In this document: in pieces, positions 8,004 to 16,237 of the stretch
Numbering within the stretch: position 1 is the first letter of the stretch
Layout: each line of letters starts with the position of its first letter
Assembly: GCF_020164455.1 (NCBI RefSeq)
Contig: NZ_JAIQWW010000021.1
Coordinates: forward strand, 53,819 to 117,818
Direction: 5' to 3'
DNA length: 64,000 nt
Origin: Phyllobacterium chamaecytisi
GTDB taxonomy: Bacteria > Pseudomonadota > Alphaproteobacteria > Rhizobiales > Rhizobiaceae
Program-made: the position numbers and the translations under genes
Notes under the pieces: generated by a model
Told to the model about the DNA's origin: nothing
Database searches by the model: none
Seen by the model: the letters and a program-made list of their open reading frames with translations, nothing else

Positions 8004-8744
8004 TCAGTAAGTTGCGCGGCCGCCGGAGACGTCGAAGACTGCCCCCGTCGAGAACGAGCATTCTTCCGAAGCCAGCCACGAGACGAGCGCTGCAACCTCA
8101 TCGGCCTGGCCCAGCCGGCCGACTGGAATTTTCGCGGTCACATAGGCCCGGAACTCCGGCGTTAGCTGGTTCATCATTTCGGTTTCGATTGCCGCAGGCG
8201 TGACGCAGTTCACCCGGATCTCGGTAGTTGCGAGCTCCTTGCCGACCGATTTGGTCAGGGCGATGACGCCTCCCTTGGATGCGGAATAGGCTACCGCATT
8301 GGGATTGCCCTCCTTGCCGGCAATCGAGGCAATGTTGACGATTCGGCCATAGCCGGTCTTCAACATTTCGCGGACCGCTGCCTGACAGCAGATAAAAACC
8401 GCGTCGAGGTTGAGTGACATGACAAACCGCCAGCCGTCCAATGGGTATTTCGCGAAGCTTTCGACTGGGCCGTTATGGCCTGCACCAGTGACGAGAATGC
8501 CAAGCGGCCCCATGTCGGCCACGACTTCTTTCATTGCCGCATCGACGGCCGCTGCGTCCGTCACGTCGACGACGTAACCTTTCGCGCCCGGCAGTTTCGC
8601 CGCCGCTTCCTCGACGCTCTCGCGATTGATATCCCAGAGGGCGACCTTGTGGCCCTTGGCTGCCAGACGTGCTGCGATCGGAAATCCGAGACCGCCTGCT
8701 CCTCCCGTTACGATTGCAACGCGTGGTGTTTCTTTTTCCGTCAT
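8004..8744 (-). CDS. SDR family NAD(P)-dependent oxidoreductase
   Basis: A classical short-chain dehydrogenase of 246 residues. The Rossmann motif TGGAGGLGFPIA lies near the N-terminus. The usual NAG segment reads TGAGHNG. The catalytic Ser is in NIASIAG and the YxxxK motif is in AYSASKGG. The C-terminal FDVSGGRATY ending is also typical. The start at 8744 is chosen because GGGAG precedes it, while the 13-codon upstream extension does not fit the family. First gene of a two-gene minus-strand unit. Probably oxidises a hydroxyl of the pathway substrate to a ketone. Confidence 0.9.
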   Translation of the reverse strand: MTEKETPRVAIVTGGAGGLGFPIAARLAAKGHKVALWDINRESVEEAAAKLPGAKGYVVDVTDAAAVDAAMKEVVADMGPLGILVTGAGHNGPVESFAKYPLDGWRFVMSLNLDAVFICCQAAVREMLKTGYGRIVNIASIAGKEGNPNAVAYSASKGGVIALTKSVGKELATTEIRVNCVTPAAIETEMMNQLTPEFRAYVTAKIPVGRLGQADEVAALVSWLASEECSFSTGAVFDVSGGRATY

Positions 8745-8793
8745 TTGGTCTCCCAATCTTGTCCCTGCACGTCCGTTTGCCAAAAAGTGGCGC

Positions 8794-8824
8794 TTGACAT
8801 TTGCAACATACTAACATTCTAGTA
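8794..8824 (+). promoter_or_regulatory. candidate promoter with overlapping TACTA-N6-TAGTA operator
   Basis: A TTGACA -35 element (8794-8799) lies between the divergent SDR and EthD-like genes. A perfect inverted repeat TACTA-ACATTC-TAGTA (8809-8824) covers the expected -10 zone (TTCTAG at 17-base spacing, weak). Repression by one of the two GntR regulators of the island is plausible but inferred. Confidence 0.4.
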
Positions 8825-8899
8825 GCCTACATGGGTCGGAAACGGCTTGCTTGTCAAGCGGGAGCAGCAACGGACAAGGCGAATGGGAGGAGAAAAAGA

Positions 8900-9598
8900 A
8901 TGGGACTGAAGGGCTCTGCCTTTCTCGTGATGTGGCATGACATCGCCGAGGGCGCTGTCATGGACTACATTGAATGGCATACGCGCGAACATATGCCGGA
9001 ACGCTTGTCCATTCCTGGTTTCACCACGGGCAAGCGCTTGCACGCGCCCAATGCGTCCCGCTACGCCTTCGGTACGATCTATGCTGGCGAAAGCCTCGAA
9101 ACCTTCCGATCACCCGACTATATCGAGCGCCTCAACAACCCGACGCCCTGGACGACCGCAGTCGCGCCAAGCTTCCAGAATTTCCTGCGCGTTGCCTGCG
9201 AGACGATCGCGACAGCGGGCAATGGCGATGGTGGCAGCATGACGACGATCCGCTTCGACCTCGCAGGCGATGATGCCGAAAAGCAGTTGAGGGAAAAGGC
9301 GCAGTTGCTGGCAGAAGCCATTCTCGCCGTGCGAGGTATTTCCAGCGTTCACATCGGTGTTTCCCGCAACGAGGTTTCCAGCGTGCGCACACGCGAAACC
9401 GAGTTGCGCGAGGAAATGCGCGAGTCGGGATTCGATGTCGTGATCCTGATCGAGGGCTCGTCCAGCCCAGGTTTGCACTCCGCCTTGCCCGAGGCCGAGC
9501 GGCTGGCGCTGGCCAGCGGGGTTTTGGCCGGCCCTGTCAGCAATATCTATGAAACCGCATTTTCCCTCACGGCTGAAGACATGAGGGCTCGCTCATGA
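8900..9598 (+). CDS. tandem EthD/dimeric alpha-beta barrel family protein
   Basis: A 232-residue protein starting at ATG 8900 behind GGGAGGAG. The N-terminal half (about 1-105) carries an EthD-like signature: FLVMWHDI, YIEWHTREHMPERLSIPGF, then RYAFGTIYAGES. The C-terminal half (from MTTIRFDLAG, about 115) looks like a second, more diverged ferredoxin-like barrel ending in a similar NIYETAF strand. EthD-type proteins help degrade ethers or rearrange cyclic compounds. Here it opens the long plus-strand operon and is translationally coupled (ATGA) to the epimerase gene. Family assignment is moderate; role unknown. Confidence 0.6.
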   Translation: MGLKGSAFLVMWHDIAEGAVMDYIEWHTREHMPERLSIPGFTTGKRLHAPNASRYAFGTIYAGESLETFRSPDYIERLNNPTPWTTAVAPSFQNFLRVACETIATAGNGDGGSMTTIRFDLAGDDAEKQLREKAQLLAEAILAVRGISSVHIGVSRNEVSSVRTRETELREEMRESGFDVVILIEGSSSPGLHSALPEAERLALASGVLAGPVSNIYETAFSLTAEDMRARS

Positions 9599-10500
9599 CG
9601 CGGATATTGGTCACCGGCGGTGCGGGTTTCCTGAGCGGCTGGATCCTTAAAGCGCTGACCGCGCAGGGTCATGCGGTCCGCATCTTCGACCGCGCGGTCG
9701 ACCGCCGGATCCTGCGGGAGATCGCCGGCGAGCAGGCGGATCGCGTCGAGTGGTTCCAGGGCGACATCACCGACGGAGATGCCCTGAACGAGGCGGCGCG
9801 TGATTGTTCGTCCATCATTCATCTGGCGGCACTGCTTACCCCGGCTTGCAAGAACGATCCCGTTCTTGGCGCCAAGGTCAATCTGATCGGGACGCTGAAC
9901 GTCTTCGAAGCAGCGAAGACCAATGGAATCCGGCGTGTTGCGTATGCCAGCAGCGCGGCGGTGTTCGGTCCCGATGACGGCGCCGCGCCTTATCCAGTTA
10001 CGCAATATGGAGCTTTCAAGCTCGCCTGTGAAGGCAGCGCGCGCGCCTATTGGCATGATGCCGGCATTGCTAGCATCGGTCTACGCCCTACAGTCGTTTA
10101 TGGCCCCGGCCGTGAGGTTGGGCTTACAGCCGGCCCGACAATCGCCTGCCGCGAAGCAGTTGCGGGCAATGCCTATACGATCGGCTATTCGGGTCCGCAG
10201 GATCTGGTTTTTGTCGCAGACGTGGCGGCCGCCTTTGCCGCAGCGGCAACCCGGTCATTTGAAGGCGCCCACGCGGTTTCACTGGGCGGAGCTACGGAAG
10301 ATGTGTCGGATGTAATCGCCGCGATCGTGGCGGAGGTTCCAGAAGCAAGGATCGATTTCGCCGGACCGGCCGTTCCGATGGCGTCAAACATCGCTCCGAC
10401 CGACAATCGCACGCTGCTTGGAGCGATGCCTTTTACGCCGCTCCGCGAAGGCATTTCGCATACTGTTTCCCATTACCGGTCGATGGCAGCGAGGTCCTGA
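9595..10500 (+). CDS. NAD(P)-dependent epimerase/dehydratase family (extended SDR)
   Basis: A 301-residue extended short-chain dehydrogenase. The cofactor motif TGGAGFLSGWI is at the N-terminus, the acidic DITDGD segment follows strand 3, and the catalytic YGAFK motif is about residue 142. The start overlaps the preceding stop by four bases (ATGA), showing translational coupling. Related enzymes oxidise or epimerise nucleotide sugars, uronates or cyclitols. With several other oxidoreductases in the same operon, a role in sequential oxidation of a polyol or carbocycle is likely. Substrate cannot be assigned. Confidence 0.85.
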   Translation: MTRILVTGGAGFLSGWILKALTAQGHAVRIFDRAVDRRILREIAGEQADRVEWFQGDITDGDALNEAARDCSSIIHLAALLTPACKNDPVLGAKVNLIGTLNVFEAAKTNGIRRVAYASSAAVFGPDDGAAPYPVTQYGAFKLACEGSARAYWHDAGIASIGLRPTVVYGPGREVGLTAGPTIACREAVAGNAYTIGYSGPQDLVFVADVAAAFAAAATRSFEGAHAVSLGGATEDVSDVIAAIVAEVPEARIDFAGPAVPMASNIAPTDNRTLLGAMPFTPLREGISHTVSHYRSMAARS

Positions 10501-10646
10501 TGCCCATCCGGAGCAAGAAATCGCAGTATCATTTCGGTCATCGTCTTGAGGCGGCTGGACACATAGGTGAACCCGAGGGCCGAAATAGAAATATAGAGAT
10601 CGAGCGGGTCGACGCTTCGAAAGACACCTTTGGCGACGCCAAATGG
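10473..10646 (-). pseudogene. remnant of a TetR family regulator C-terminal domain
   Basis: On the minus strand, codons from 10646 to the TAA at 10473-10475 encode a segment including KGVFRSVDPLDLYISISALG, followed by FTYVSSRLKTM. This closely resembles the C-terminal ligand-domain ending of RutR-like TetR regulators (VDPxxLYxSIxALxFFYxSNR). The frame is closed upstream by TAG at 10647-10649, and no helix-turn-helix is present. It overlaps the last bases of the epimerase gene on the other strand. I read it as a deletion relic of a regulator once placed between the epimerase and transporter genes. Confidence 0.6.
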
Positions 10647-10707
10647 CTAAAGAGGAGTTTTGCCGCTCCAAAAAATTTGACCAACGGCAACAAGAGGAGG
10701 ACTTTTC

Positions 10708-11538
10708 ATGTTGGGTAATTTTTCATTTCGGACCACAGCACTTGCGATGGTGGCAGGGGTCACCATGGCGCTCGCCGCATCCAACGCCCATGCGCAGGCG
10801 CTGGAGAAGATCAAGGAAGCCGGTGTCATCCGCGTCGGCGTCATGGGTGAACAGGCGCCCTGGGGCTCCATCGATGCCGGCGGCAAAAACATCGGCTACG
10901 ATGTCGACGTGGCAAATCTCATCGGGGAAGAAATGGGCGTAAAGGTCGAATTCGTACCGAACGCCGTTGCTGCCCGTATTCCAAACCTTCTGACCGGCAA
11001 GGTCGACCTGCAGATGGCCGTCATGGGCATGTATCCCGATCGCGCCAAGGCGGTACAGTTCACAAAGCCCTATGCCGGGTTGAAGATCATTCTTTTGTCC
11101 AGTGCAAAGAACAAGATCACGACCATCGAGGACGCCAAGGACCTTCGTATAGGCGTGCCGCGCGGCGCAGCGCAGGACAAGGCGATTACAGCGGCGCTCG
11201 GTGACGTTCCGAACATCCGCCGGTTTGACGATGATAGCTCCAATATGCAGGCGCTTGTATCCGGTCAGGTCGATGCCATCGGCGGCAACACCACCTACAA
11301 GATCAACCTGGACAAAGCTGCTCCCGGCAATGATTTCGAGCAGAAGGTCGTTTTTAACGAGCAGTGGATGGGCGTCACGACAAAGCTCGGCGACAAGGAA
11401 ATCAATGACTGGCTCAACCAGTTCATCGACAAGATCCGCGCTGACGGCCGCCTGAAGGCGATCAATGAGAAGTGGCTCGGTGAGGCTTTGCCGAACTTCC
11501 CTGAAAAGCTCGAGGGTGTTCCGTTCAGCGTGCAATAA
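10708..11538 (+). CDS. amino-acid-type ABC transporter substrate-binding protein (family 3)
   Basis: A 276-residue periplasmic binding protein. The signal peptide covers about residues 1-30 (hydrophobic core then SNAHAQA). The mature protein has the SBP family 3 pattern: IRVGVMGEQAPWGSID, then YDVDVANLIGEEMGV, the hinge ...VDLQMAVMGMYPDRAKAVQFTKPY, and a C-terminal INEKWLG. AGGAGG precedes the ATG. It feeds the two permeases and the ATPase at 14.1-16.2 kb, separated from them by four enzyme genes. Family 3 proteins bind polar amino acids, but some bind quinate/shikimate-like or opine compounds; context favours a carbocycle. Confidence 0.88.
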   Translation: MLGNFSFRTTALAMVAGVTMALAASNAHAQALEKIKEAGVIRVGVMGEQAPWGSIDAGGKNIGYDVDVANLIGEEMGVKVEFVPNAVAARIPNLLTGKVDLQMAVMGMYPDRAKAVQFTKPYAGLKIILLSSAKNKITTIEDAKDLRIGVPRGAAQDKAITAALGDVPNIRRFDDDSSNMQALVSGQVDAIGGNTTYKINLDKAAPGNDFEQKVVFNEQWMGVTTKLGDKEINDWLNQFIDKIRADGRLKAINEKWLGEALPNFPEKLEGVPFSVQ

Positions 11539-11631
11539 CGGCTGCAACGATTTTCATTGAAGCCAGGACGCAAATGGGTGCGCGGTCGCTCTACGCAGCC
11601 GCGCTCCCGATCAGCCGCAGGGAACTTTGAT

Positions 11632-12066
11632 ATGCGTAATATTTTCATTCTGAATGGGCCGAATCTCAACCTTCTCGGTGAGCGCGAGCCCGATATATAT
11701 GGCCATACCACGCTGGACGATATCCGCAGCTGGTGCATGGCGGATGCGGCCGAACTCGGACTGACCATCGACTTTCGCCAGTCGAACTTTGAAGGCGAAA
11801 TCATCGAGTCGATCCATTCGGCCCGTCATGAGGCCGCCGGGATCATCATCAACCCTGCCGGTTTTAGCTTTTCGTCGATTGCTATCCTCGATGCATTGAA
11901 GACCTTCACCGGTCCAAAGATCGAGCTGCATATTTCTAACATACATCAGCGCGAAACGATCTATCACAAGTCGCTCGTATCGACGACTGCGACGGCTGTG
12001 ATGGCCGGCTTCGGTGCCTACGGTTACCGGCTCGCTTTGCGCGCCATAGCGGAGATGACAACATGA
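11632..12066 (+). CDS. type II 3-dehydroquinate dehydratase-like protein with altered active site
   Basis: A 144-residue AroQ-family protein from ATG 11632. [19 protein letters not shown] retains the family Asn, Arg and catalytic Tyr, and ELHISN keeps the Glu and His. However, the substrate loop usually written N-[PA]-G-x-x-THTS reads NPAGFSFSS here, so the conserved His is Phe. The RExFRHHS segment reads RETIYHKS, so the second Arg is Tyr. The second copy at 19935-20384 is canonical at all these sites. This copy may use a modified substrate or be catalytically changed. It is coupled to the following MocA gene by ATGA. Confidence 0.85.
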   Translation: MRNIFILNGPNLNLLGEREPDIYGHTTLDDIRSWCMADAAELGLTIDFRQSNFEGEIIESIHSARHEAAGIIINPAGFSFSSIAILDALKTFTGPKIELHISNIHQRETIYHKSLVSTTATAVMAGFGAYGYRLALRAIAEMTT

Positions 12067-13124
12067 CACGCATTGCCCTGATGGGTGCCGGCCTCATCGG
12101 CCGCGAGCATGCCGAACTGCTGGTATCGAATTCGACCGCGCAGATTGCAGCGATCTGCGATCCGTCGCCGGAAGCGGCGCAGCTGGCCGCTCGCCTGTCC
12201 GTTCCCCACTGGGTCGACTACAACACTATGCTGGACGAAGCCAAACCTGACGGCGCGATCATAGCGCTGCCGAACCACCTCCATGCGCCGGCGGCACTGG
12301 CTTGCATCGAGCGCGGAGTGCCCAGCTTGATCGAGAAGCCGATTGCGGAAAGCCTTGCGGCCGCTGCCCGCATCGTCGAGGCTTCCGAACGGTCAGGCGT
12401 CCCGGTTCTGGTTGGCCATCAGCGTCGCCACAGCCCCGACATCCGCGCCGCGAAACGCGCGATCGACGCGGGTGAACTCGGACCGCTCGTTGCCGTCAAC
12501 GGCATGACGCTGTTCGACAAGCCCGACGATTATTTCAACACGGAATGGCGAAGGAAGATTGGTGGCGGAGTGCTTCTCATCAACCTGATTCACGACATCG
12601 ATGTTCTGCGGTATCTCGTCGGCGAGATCGAAAGCATCCGCGCTTTCACCTCGTCCGCGCGGCGCGGCTTCGAGGTTGAGGATACCGCCAGTATCTCGAT
12701 CCACTTCGTCAACGGCGTCCTTGGCACATTCCTGATTTCGGACGGTGCGGTCAGCCCCTGGGCCTGGGAATATACATCGGGCCAGGCGCTATATCATCCG
12801 ACGCAGCCCGGCCCTTGCCTGTTCCTGGCAGGACGCAAGGCAGCTCTTTCGGTCTCTGACATGTATCTCTGGCGTCATGCCAACGAGAACGATCACTGGC
12901 AGCATCCGCTGGTTCGCGAACATCGCCCGGGCGATGGATCGCTGACCTATATGAACCAGCTCGACCATTTCGTCGCTGTCATTCGCGGCGAGGCGCAACC
13001 GCTTATCACCGCCCGCGATGGCATGTCGACGCTTGCCGCGACACTCGCGGTCGATGTGGCGGCACGCGAGGACCGAACGGTGACACTGTCGGAAATGCTG
13101 GCTGAGGGCAGGGCTGCGGCATGA
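12063..13124 (+). CDS. Gfo/Idh/MocA family oxidoreductase
   Basis: A 353-residue NAD(P)-dependent oxidoreductase. The N-terminal Rossmann motif is GAGLIGREHAELL. The conserved EKPIAES segment (about residue 93) supplies the catalytic Lys. The C-terminal alpha/beta domain contains HDIDVLRYL with the usual Asp/His pair. Members oxidise inositols, sugars and related cyclitols. ATGA overlap with the dehydroquinase-like gene upstream and with a small ORF downstream indicates one operon. In this context it is a candidate for the first oxidation of the imported polyol. Confidence 0.88.
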   Translation: MTRIALMGAGLIGREHAELLVSNSTAQIAAICDPSPEAAQLAARLSVPHWVDYNTMLDEAKPDGAIIALPNHLHAPAALACIERGVPSLIEKPIAESLAAAARIVEASERSGVPVLVGHQRRHSPDIRAAKRAIDAGELGPLVAVNGMTLFDKPDDYFNTEWRRKIGGGVLLINLIHDIDVLRYLVGEIESIRAFTSSARRGFEVEDTASISIHFVNGVLGTFLISDGAVSPWAWEYTSGQALYHPTQPGPCLFLAGRKAALSVSDMYLWRHANENDHWQHPLVREHRPGDGSLTYMNQLDHFVAVIRGEAQPLITARDGMSTLAATLAVDVAAREDRTVTLSEMLAEGRAAA

Positions 13125-13234
13125 CGAGGAAGCTGTCACCAGTCGGCCGGATTGTCGCCGGCGTTTGGGCGGAACGGGCGAAGCAGGCCTCGCGGAATGA
13201 CTTGAAACCCGTATTTGCCGAGAGTGCCCGATGA
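13121..13234 (+). CDS. possible 37-residue small protein coupled at both ends
   Basis: ATG 13121 overlaps the MocA stop by four bases (ATGA) and its TGA at 13232-13234 overlaps the aldo/keto reductase ATG, also as ATGA. The predicted 37 residues are basic with a short hydrophobic stretch (VGRIVAGVWAERAKQ). The double 4-base overlap is what a real coupled gene would show, and it bridges an otherwise 106-base gap. No family is recognised. It could also be a remnant of a larger gene. Confidence 0.4.
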   Translation: MTRKLSPVGRIVAGVWAERAKQASRNDLKPVFAESAR

Positions 13235-14058
13235 GCGATCTGACGACCAAAACAATTCAAGGCGAAGCGGTACCGGTGCTCGGCTTCGGCACATTCGAGC
13301 TGAAGGGCCCGGAAGGTGAGGCCGCGATCCGCACAGCGATCGAACTCGGCTATCGCCAGATCGATACAGCGATCCGCTACGGCAACGAGGTAGAAGTCGG
13401 CCGCGCCGTGCGGGCCAGTGGCGTGCCAAGAAAGGAACTCTTCGTCACGACCAAGATCTGGTTCGACGACCTGGCGCCGGAAACCGTTGCGCGTCGTGTC
13501 GATGAAAGCCTCGACAGGCTCGGCTTCGGCCAGGTCGATCTGCTTCTGATTCACTGGCCCGCCAAGGACATTCCGCTTGGCGAGACACTTGCCGCATTTG
13601 CCGACGCGAAGGCAAAAGGAAAGACCCGGCTGATCGGTGTCAGCAATTTTACCGTCGCGCTTTTGGACGAAGCACTTGACGTGCACAAGGCAGAGCTGTT
13701 CTGCAATCAGGTCGAGTATCATCCGTTTCTGTCGCAGGAGAAACTGCTCGCACGCATGCGCCGGGCCGACATGCTGCTGAATGCCTATCAGCCAATAGCC
13801 CGGGGCAAAGTCTTTGCGTCGGATCTCCTCAATGATCTTGGCCGTAGATACGGCAAGTCGGCGAGCCAGATCACGCTGCGCTGGCATATCCAGCAGAAAA
13901 ATGTCGGGGCGATTCCGCGCTCTTCCAAGCTTGAGAACATTATCGCGAATCGGGACATTTTCGATTTCGAACTATCGCCGGAGGATATGGCCGCCATCCA
14001 CGGCCTTGCTCGTGGTGAACGCTATACCCGCTTCGATTGGGAACCCGATTGGGACTGA
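13231..14058 (+). CDS. aldo/keto reductase
   Basis: A 275-residue AKR TIM-barrel enzyme. The catalytic tetrad can be located: Asp in QIDTAIRYG, Tyr in the same segment, Lys in VTTKIWF and His in LLIHWP. The NADPH-site pattern near the C-terminus reads GAIPRSSKLENI. It resembles 2,5-diketo-gluconate reductase-type enzymes in length and order. Located inside the transporter/dehydroquinase operon, it may interconvert a ketone and alcohol of the carbocyclic substrate. Direction and substrate are not deducible. Confidence 0.88.
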   Translation: MSDLTTKTIQGEAVPVLGFGTFELKGPEGEAAIRTAIELGYRQIDTAIRYGNEVEVGRAVRASGVPRKELFVTTKIWFDDLAPETVARRVDESLDRLGFGQVDLLLIHWPAKDIPLGETLAAFADAKAKGKTRLIGVSNFTVALLDEALDVHKAELFCNQVEYHPFLSQEKLLARMRRADMLLNAYQPIARGKVFASDLLNDLGRRYGKSASQITLRWHIQQKNVGAIPRSSKLENIIANRDIFDFELSPEDMAAIHGLARGERYTRFDWEPDWD

Positions 14059-14083
14059 GGCGCGCAACGCAGGGAGGTAGAGA

Positions 14084-14746
14084 ATGACACTTGATTTCAG
14101 CGTGGTCACCGATGCGTGGCAAAGTTTGGCGTTCGGGGCGTTAGGAACCCTGTTCCTCGCCATTGCCGGCATGTCCATTGCTACAGTCATCGGTGTGCTG
14201 GGCGTTGCGATCCTCAGAGCCCAGATGCGTGTGCCGTCCTTTCTGGTCACGGCGTTTGTCGAGGTCATTCGCAATACCCCGTTCCTGGTCCAGATTTACT
14301 TCATCTTCTTCGCCCTGCCTCTCGCTGGCGTCAGGCTCAACCCTACCATCACCGCCATTCTCGCCCTCGGCTTGAACGGCGGTGCCTACGCCATAGAAAT
14401 CATTCGTGGCGGCGTCGAAAGCATTCCCACGGGACAAACGGAAGCTGGACTTGCACTCGGCCTGCACAAACATGAAGTCTTCCGCTTCATCGTTCTGAAG
14501 CCCGCAATTCGCGCGATCTATCCGTCGCTGTCCAGCCAGTTCATCCTTCTGACGTTGACAACCTCGATTTGCACTTCGATCTCCGCCTATGAGCTGACGT
14601 CCGTCGGACAGCGTATCGAGGCGGAGACCTTCCGCAGTTTTGAAACCTATTTCACGCTGACCGGAATCTATCTGGTGATCTCGCTGGCTACGATGTGGCT
14701 ACTGGCTGAAATAGGCCGCCGCGCCTTCAATTACCCGCAACGTTAA
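14084..14746 (+). CDS. amino acid ABC transporter permease
   Basis: A 220-residue HisM/GlnP-type inner-membrane permease with about five transmembrane segments. The family loop EVIRNTPFLVQIYFIFF is near residue 60. The EAA motif reads RGGVESIPTGQTEAGLALG (about 107-125), the contact site for the ATPase. GGGAGG precedes the ATG. Followed after 12 bases by the second permease; together they would form the heterodimeric channel for the binding protein at 10.7 kb. Confidence 0.9.
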   Translation: MTLDFSVVTDAWQSLAFGALGTLFLAIAGMSIATVIGVLGVAILRAQMRVPSFLVTAFVEVIRNTPFLVQIYFIFFALPLAGVRLNPTITAILALGLNGGAYAIEIIRGGVESIPTGQTEAGLALGLHKHEVFRFIVLKPAIRAIYPSLSSQFILLTLTTSICTSISAYELTSVGQRIEAETFRSFETYFTLTGIYLVISLATMWLLAEIGRRAFNYPQR

Positions 14747-14758
14747 GGAGGACACGAA

Positions 14759-15403
14759 ATGGGACCGCAAGAGTTTGCCTACCTGTTACAAGGCCTCGCC
14801 TGGACGCTCGTCCTGACAGCCATGGGATTTGTTGGCGGGATCGCATTCGGCGTCATTGTAGCACTTATGCGTGTGTCGTCGGTGACGTGGATCCGCCTGA
14901 TCGCGATCGGCTGGATCGGACTTTTTCAGGGCACGCCGCTGCTGATGCAGCTGTTCGTCGCCTATTTCGGTCTGCCCTTGCTCGGCTTCAACCTCCCGGC
15001 CTGGGCCGCCGTCGGTATCGCGCTTACCGCCCATGCCTCGGCCTTCCTCGGTGATATCTGGCGCGGCGCGATACAGGCCGTTCCAAGGGGCCAGACGGAG
15101 GCAGCCATGGCACTCGGCCTTCATACCCGCAGCCTCATGATCGACGTGATCATGCCGCAGGCGTTCAAACTCTCTCTCCCGGCGACGGTCGGATTCCTGG
15201 TGCAACTCCTGAAGGGGACTTCGCTTGCGGCGATTGTCGGCTTCATCGAGTTGACCCGTGCCGGATCGATTGTCTCCAATCAGATTTACAGGCCGCTTCT
15301 CGTCTTTGGAGTTGTGGGTGCGATGTATTTCGCGATGTGCTGGCCCCTCTCGTTGTGGGGTAGAAACATCGAGCGGCGCATGTCAGCCGGCGCCTCCAGG
15401 TAG
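14759..15403 (+). CDS. amino acid ABC transporter permease
   Basis: The second HisM/HisQ-type permease, 214 residues, about five transmembrane helices. Loop [14 protein letters not shown] (about 57-70) and EAA motif [19 protein letters not shown] (about 102-120) are diagnostic. AAGGAGG directly upstream of the ATG is a strong ribosome site. Partner of the preceding permease and of the ATPase that follows after 14 bases. Confidence 0.9.
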   Translation: MGPQEFAYLLQGLAWTLVLTAMGFVGGIAFGVIVALMRVSSVTWIRLIAIGWIGLFQGTPLLMQLFVAYFGLPLLGFNLPAWAAVGIALTAHASAFLGDIWRGAIQAVPRGQTEAAMALGLHTRSLMIDVIMPQAFKLSLPATVGFLVQLLKGTSLAAIVGFIELTRAGSIVSNQIYRPLLVFGVVGAMYFAMCWPLSLWGRNIERRMSAGASR

Positions 15404-15417
15404 AAAGGAAAAGAACC

Positions 15418-16203
15418 GTGACACATCCGAACGAGACCATCACGTCCCGCCAACAGAACGACGCCCAGCCCATGGTTATGATGCGCGACGTGGAAAAATA
15501 CTACGGCACTTTTCATGCGCTCAAGAACATCAATCTGACGGTTGCAAAGGGTGAAAAGATCGTGCTTTGCGGGCCATCCGGGTCAGGAAAGTCGACGTTG
15601 ATCCGCTGCATCAATGCGCTGGAAGTCAGTCACGGGGGTGAGATCGTCGTGGCAGGGCACAGCCTGCATAACGATCAAAAAGCCATCGACGCCGTGCGTC
15701 GCGTGGTCGGTATGGTGTTTCAGCAATTCAACCTGTTTCCGCACAAGACGGTTTTGGAAAACTGCATTCTCGCCCCGATGCGTGTGCGCAAGTTGTCCCG
15801 TGCCGAAGCTGAAGCCACGGCCCGCAAATATCTCGAGCGGGTTCGCATCGGCGATCAGGCCGCCAAATACCCGGCGCAGCTTTCCGGCGGCCAGCAGCAG
15901 CGCGTGGCGATCGCCCGGGCACTCTGCATGGAGCCAAAGGCCATGCTTTTCGATGAGCCGACCTCGGCGCTTGATCCGGAAATGGTCAAGGAAGTTCTCG
16001 ACACCATGGTATCGCTCGCCCGCGACGGAATGACGATGATCTGCGTGACCCATGAAATGGGCTTTGCGCGACAGGTCGCCGATCGTGTGATCTTCATGGC
16101 CGACGGGGAGATTGTCGAAGAGAACGATCCCGAGAACTTCTTCCGCGCTCCCAAGCATCAGCGCACACGGGCGTTTCTAGGTGAAATTCTGGCCCATCAC
16201 TGA
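15418..16203 (+). CDS. amino acid ABC transporter ATP-binding protein
   Basis: A 261-residue ATPase starting at GTG 15418, preceded by GAAAGGAAAAG. It has Walker [10 protein letters not shown] (about 58), Q-loop [14 protein letters not shown] signature [15 protein letters not shown], Walker [14 protein letters not shown] and the switch His in VTHEMG. It is closest to GlnQ/HisP-type ATPases of polar amino acid uptake systems. It completes the importer encoded by 10708-11538 and 14084-15403. Confidence 0.92.
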   Translation: MTHPNETITSRQQNDAQPMVMMRDVEKYYGTFHALKNINLTVAKGEKIVLCGPSGSGKSTLIRCINALEVSHGGEIVVAGHSLHNDQKAIDAVRRVVGMVFQQFNLFPHKTVLENCILAPMRVRKLSRAEAEATARKYLERVRIGDQAAKYPAQLSGGQQQRVAIARALCMEPKAMLFDEPTSALDPEMVKEVLDTMVSLARDGMTMICVTHEMGFARQVADRVIFMADGEIVEENDPENFFRAPKHQRTRAFLGEILAHH

Positions 16204-16237
16204 GTATCCGCCGCCTGAGAACGCGGGAGGCAATGGC

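Noticed and set aside
10500..10718. 72-codon plus-strand frame between epimerase and binding protein genes
   Set aside because: The strand opposite carries recognisable TetR C-terminal text, and this frame overlaps the next start without any family similarity.
13006..13887. 293-codon minus-strand frame
   Set aside because: Opposes the MocA end, the small coupled ORF and the aldo/keto reductase; no ribosome site or family pattern.
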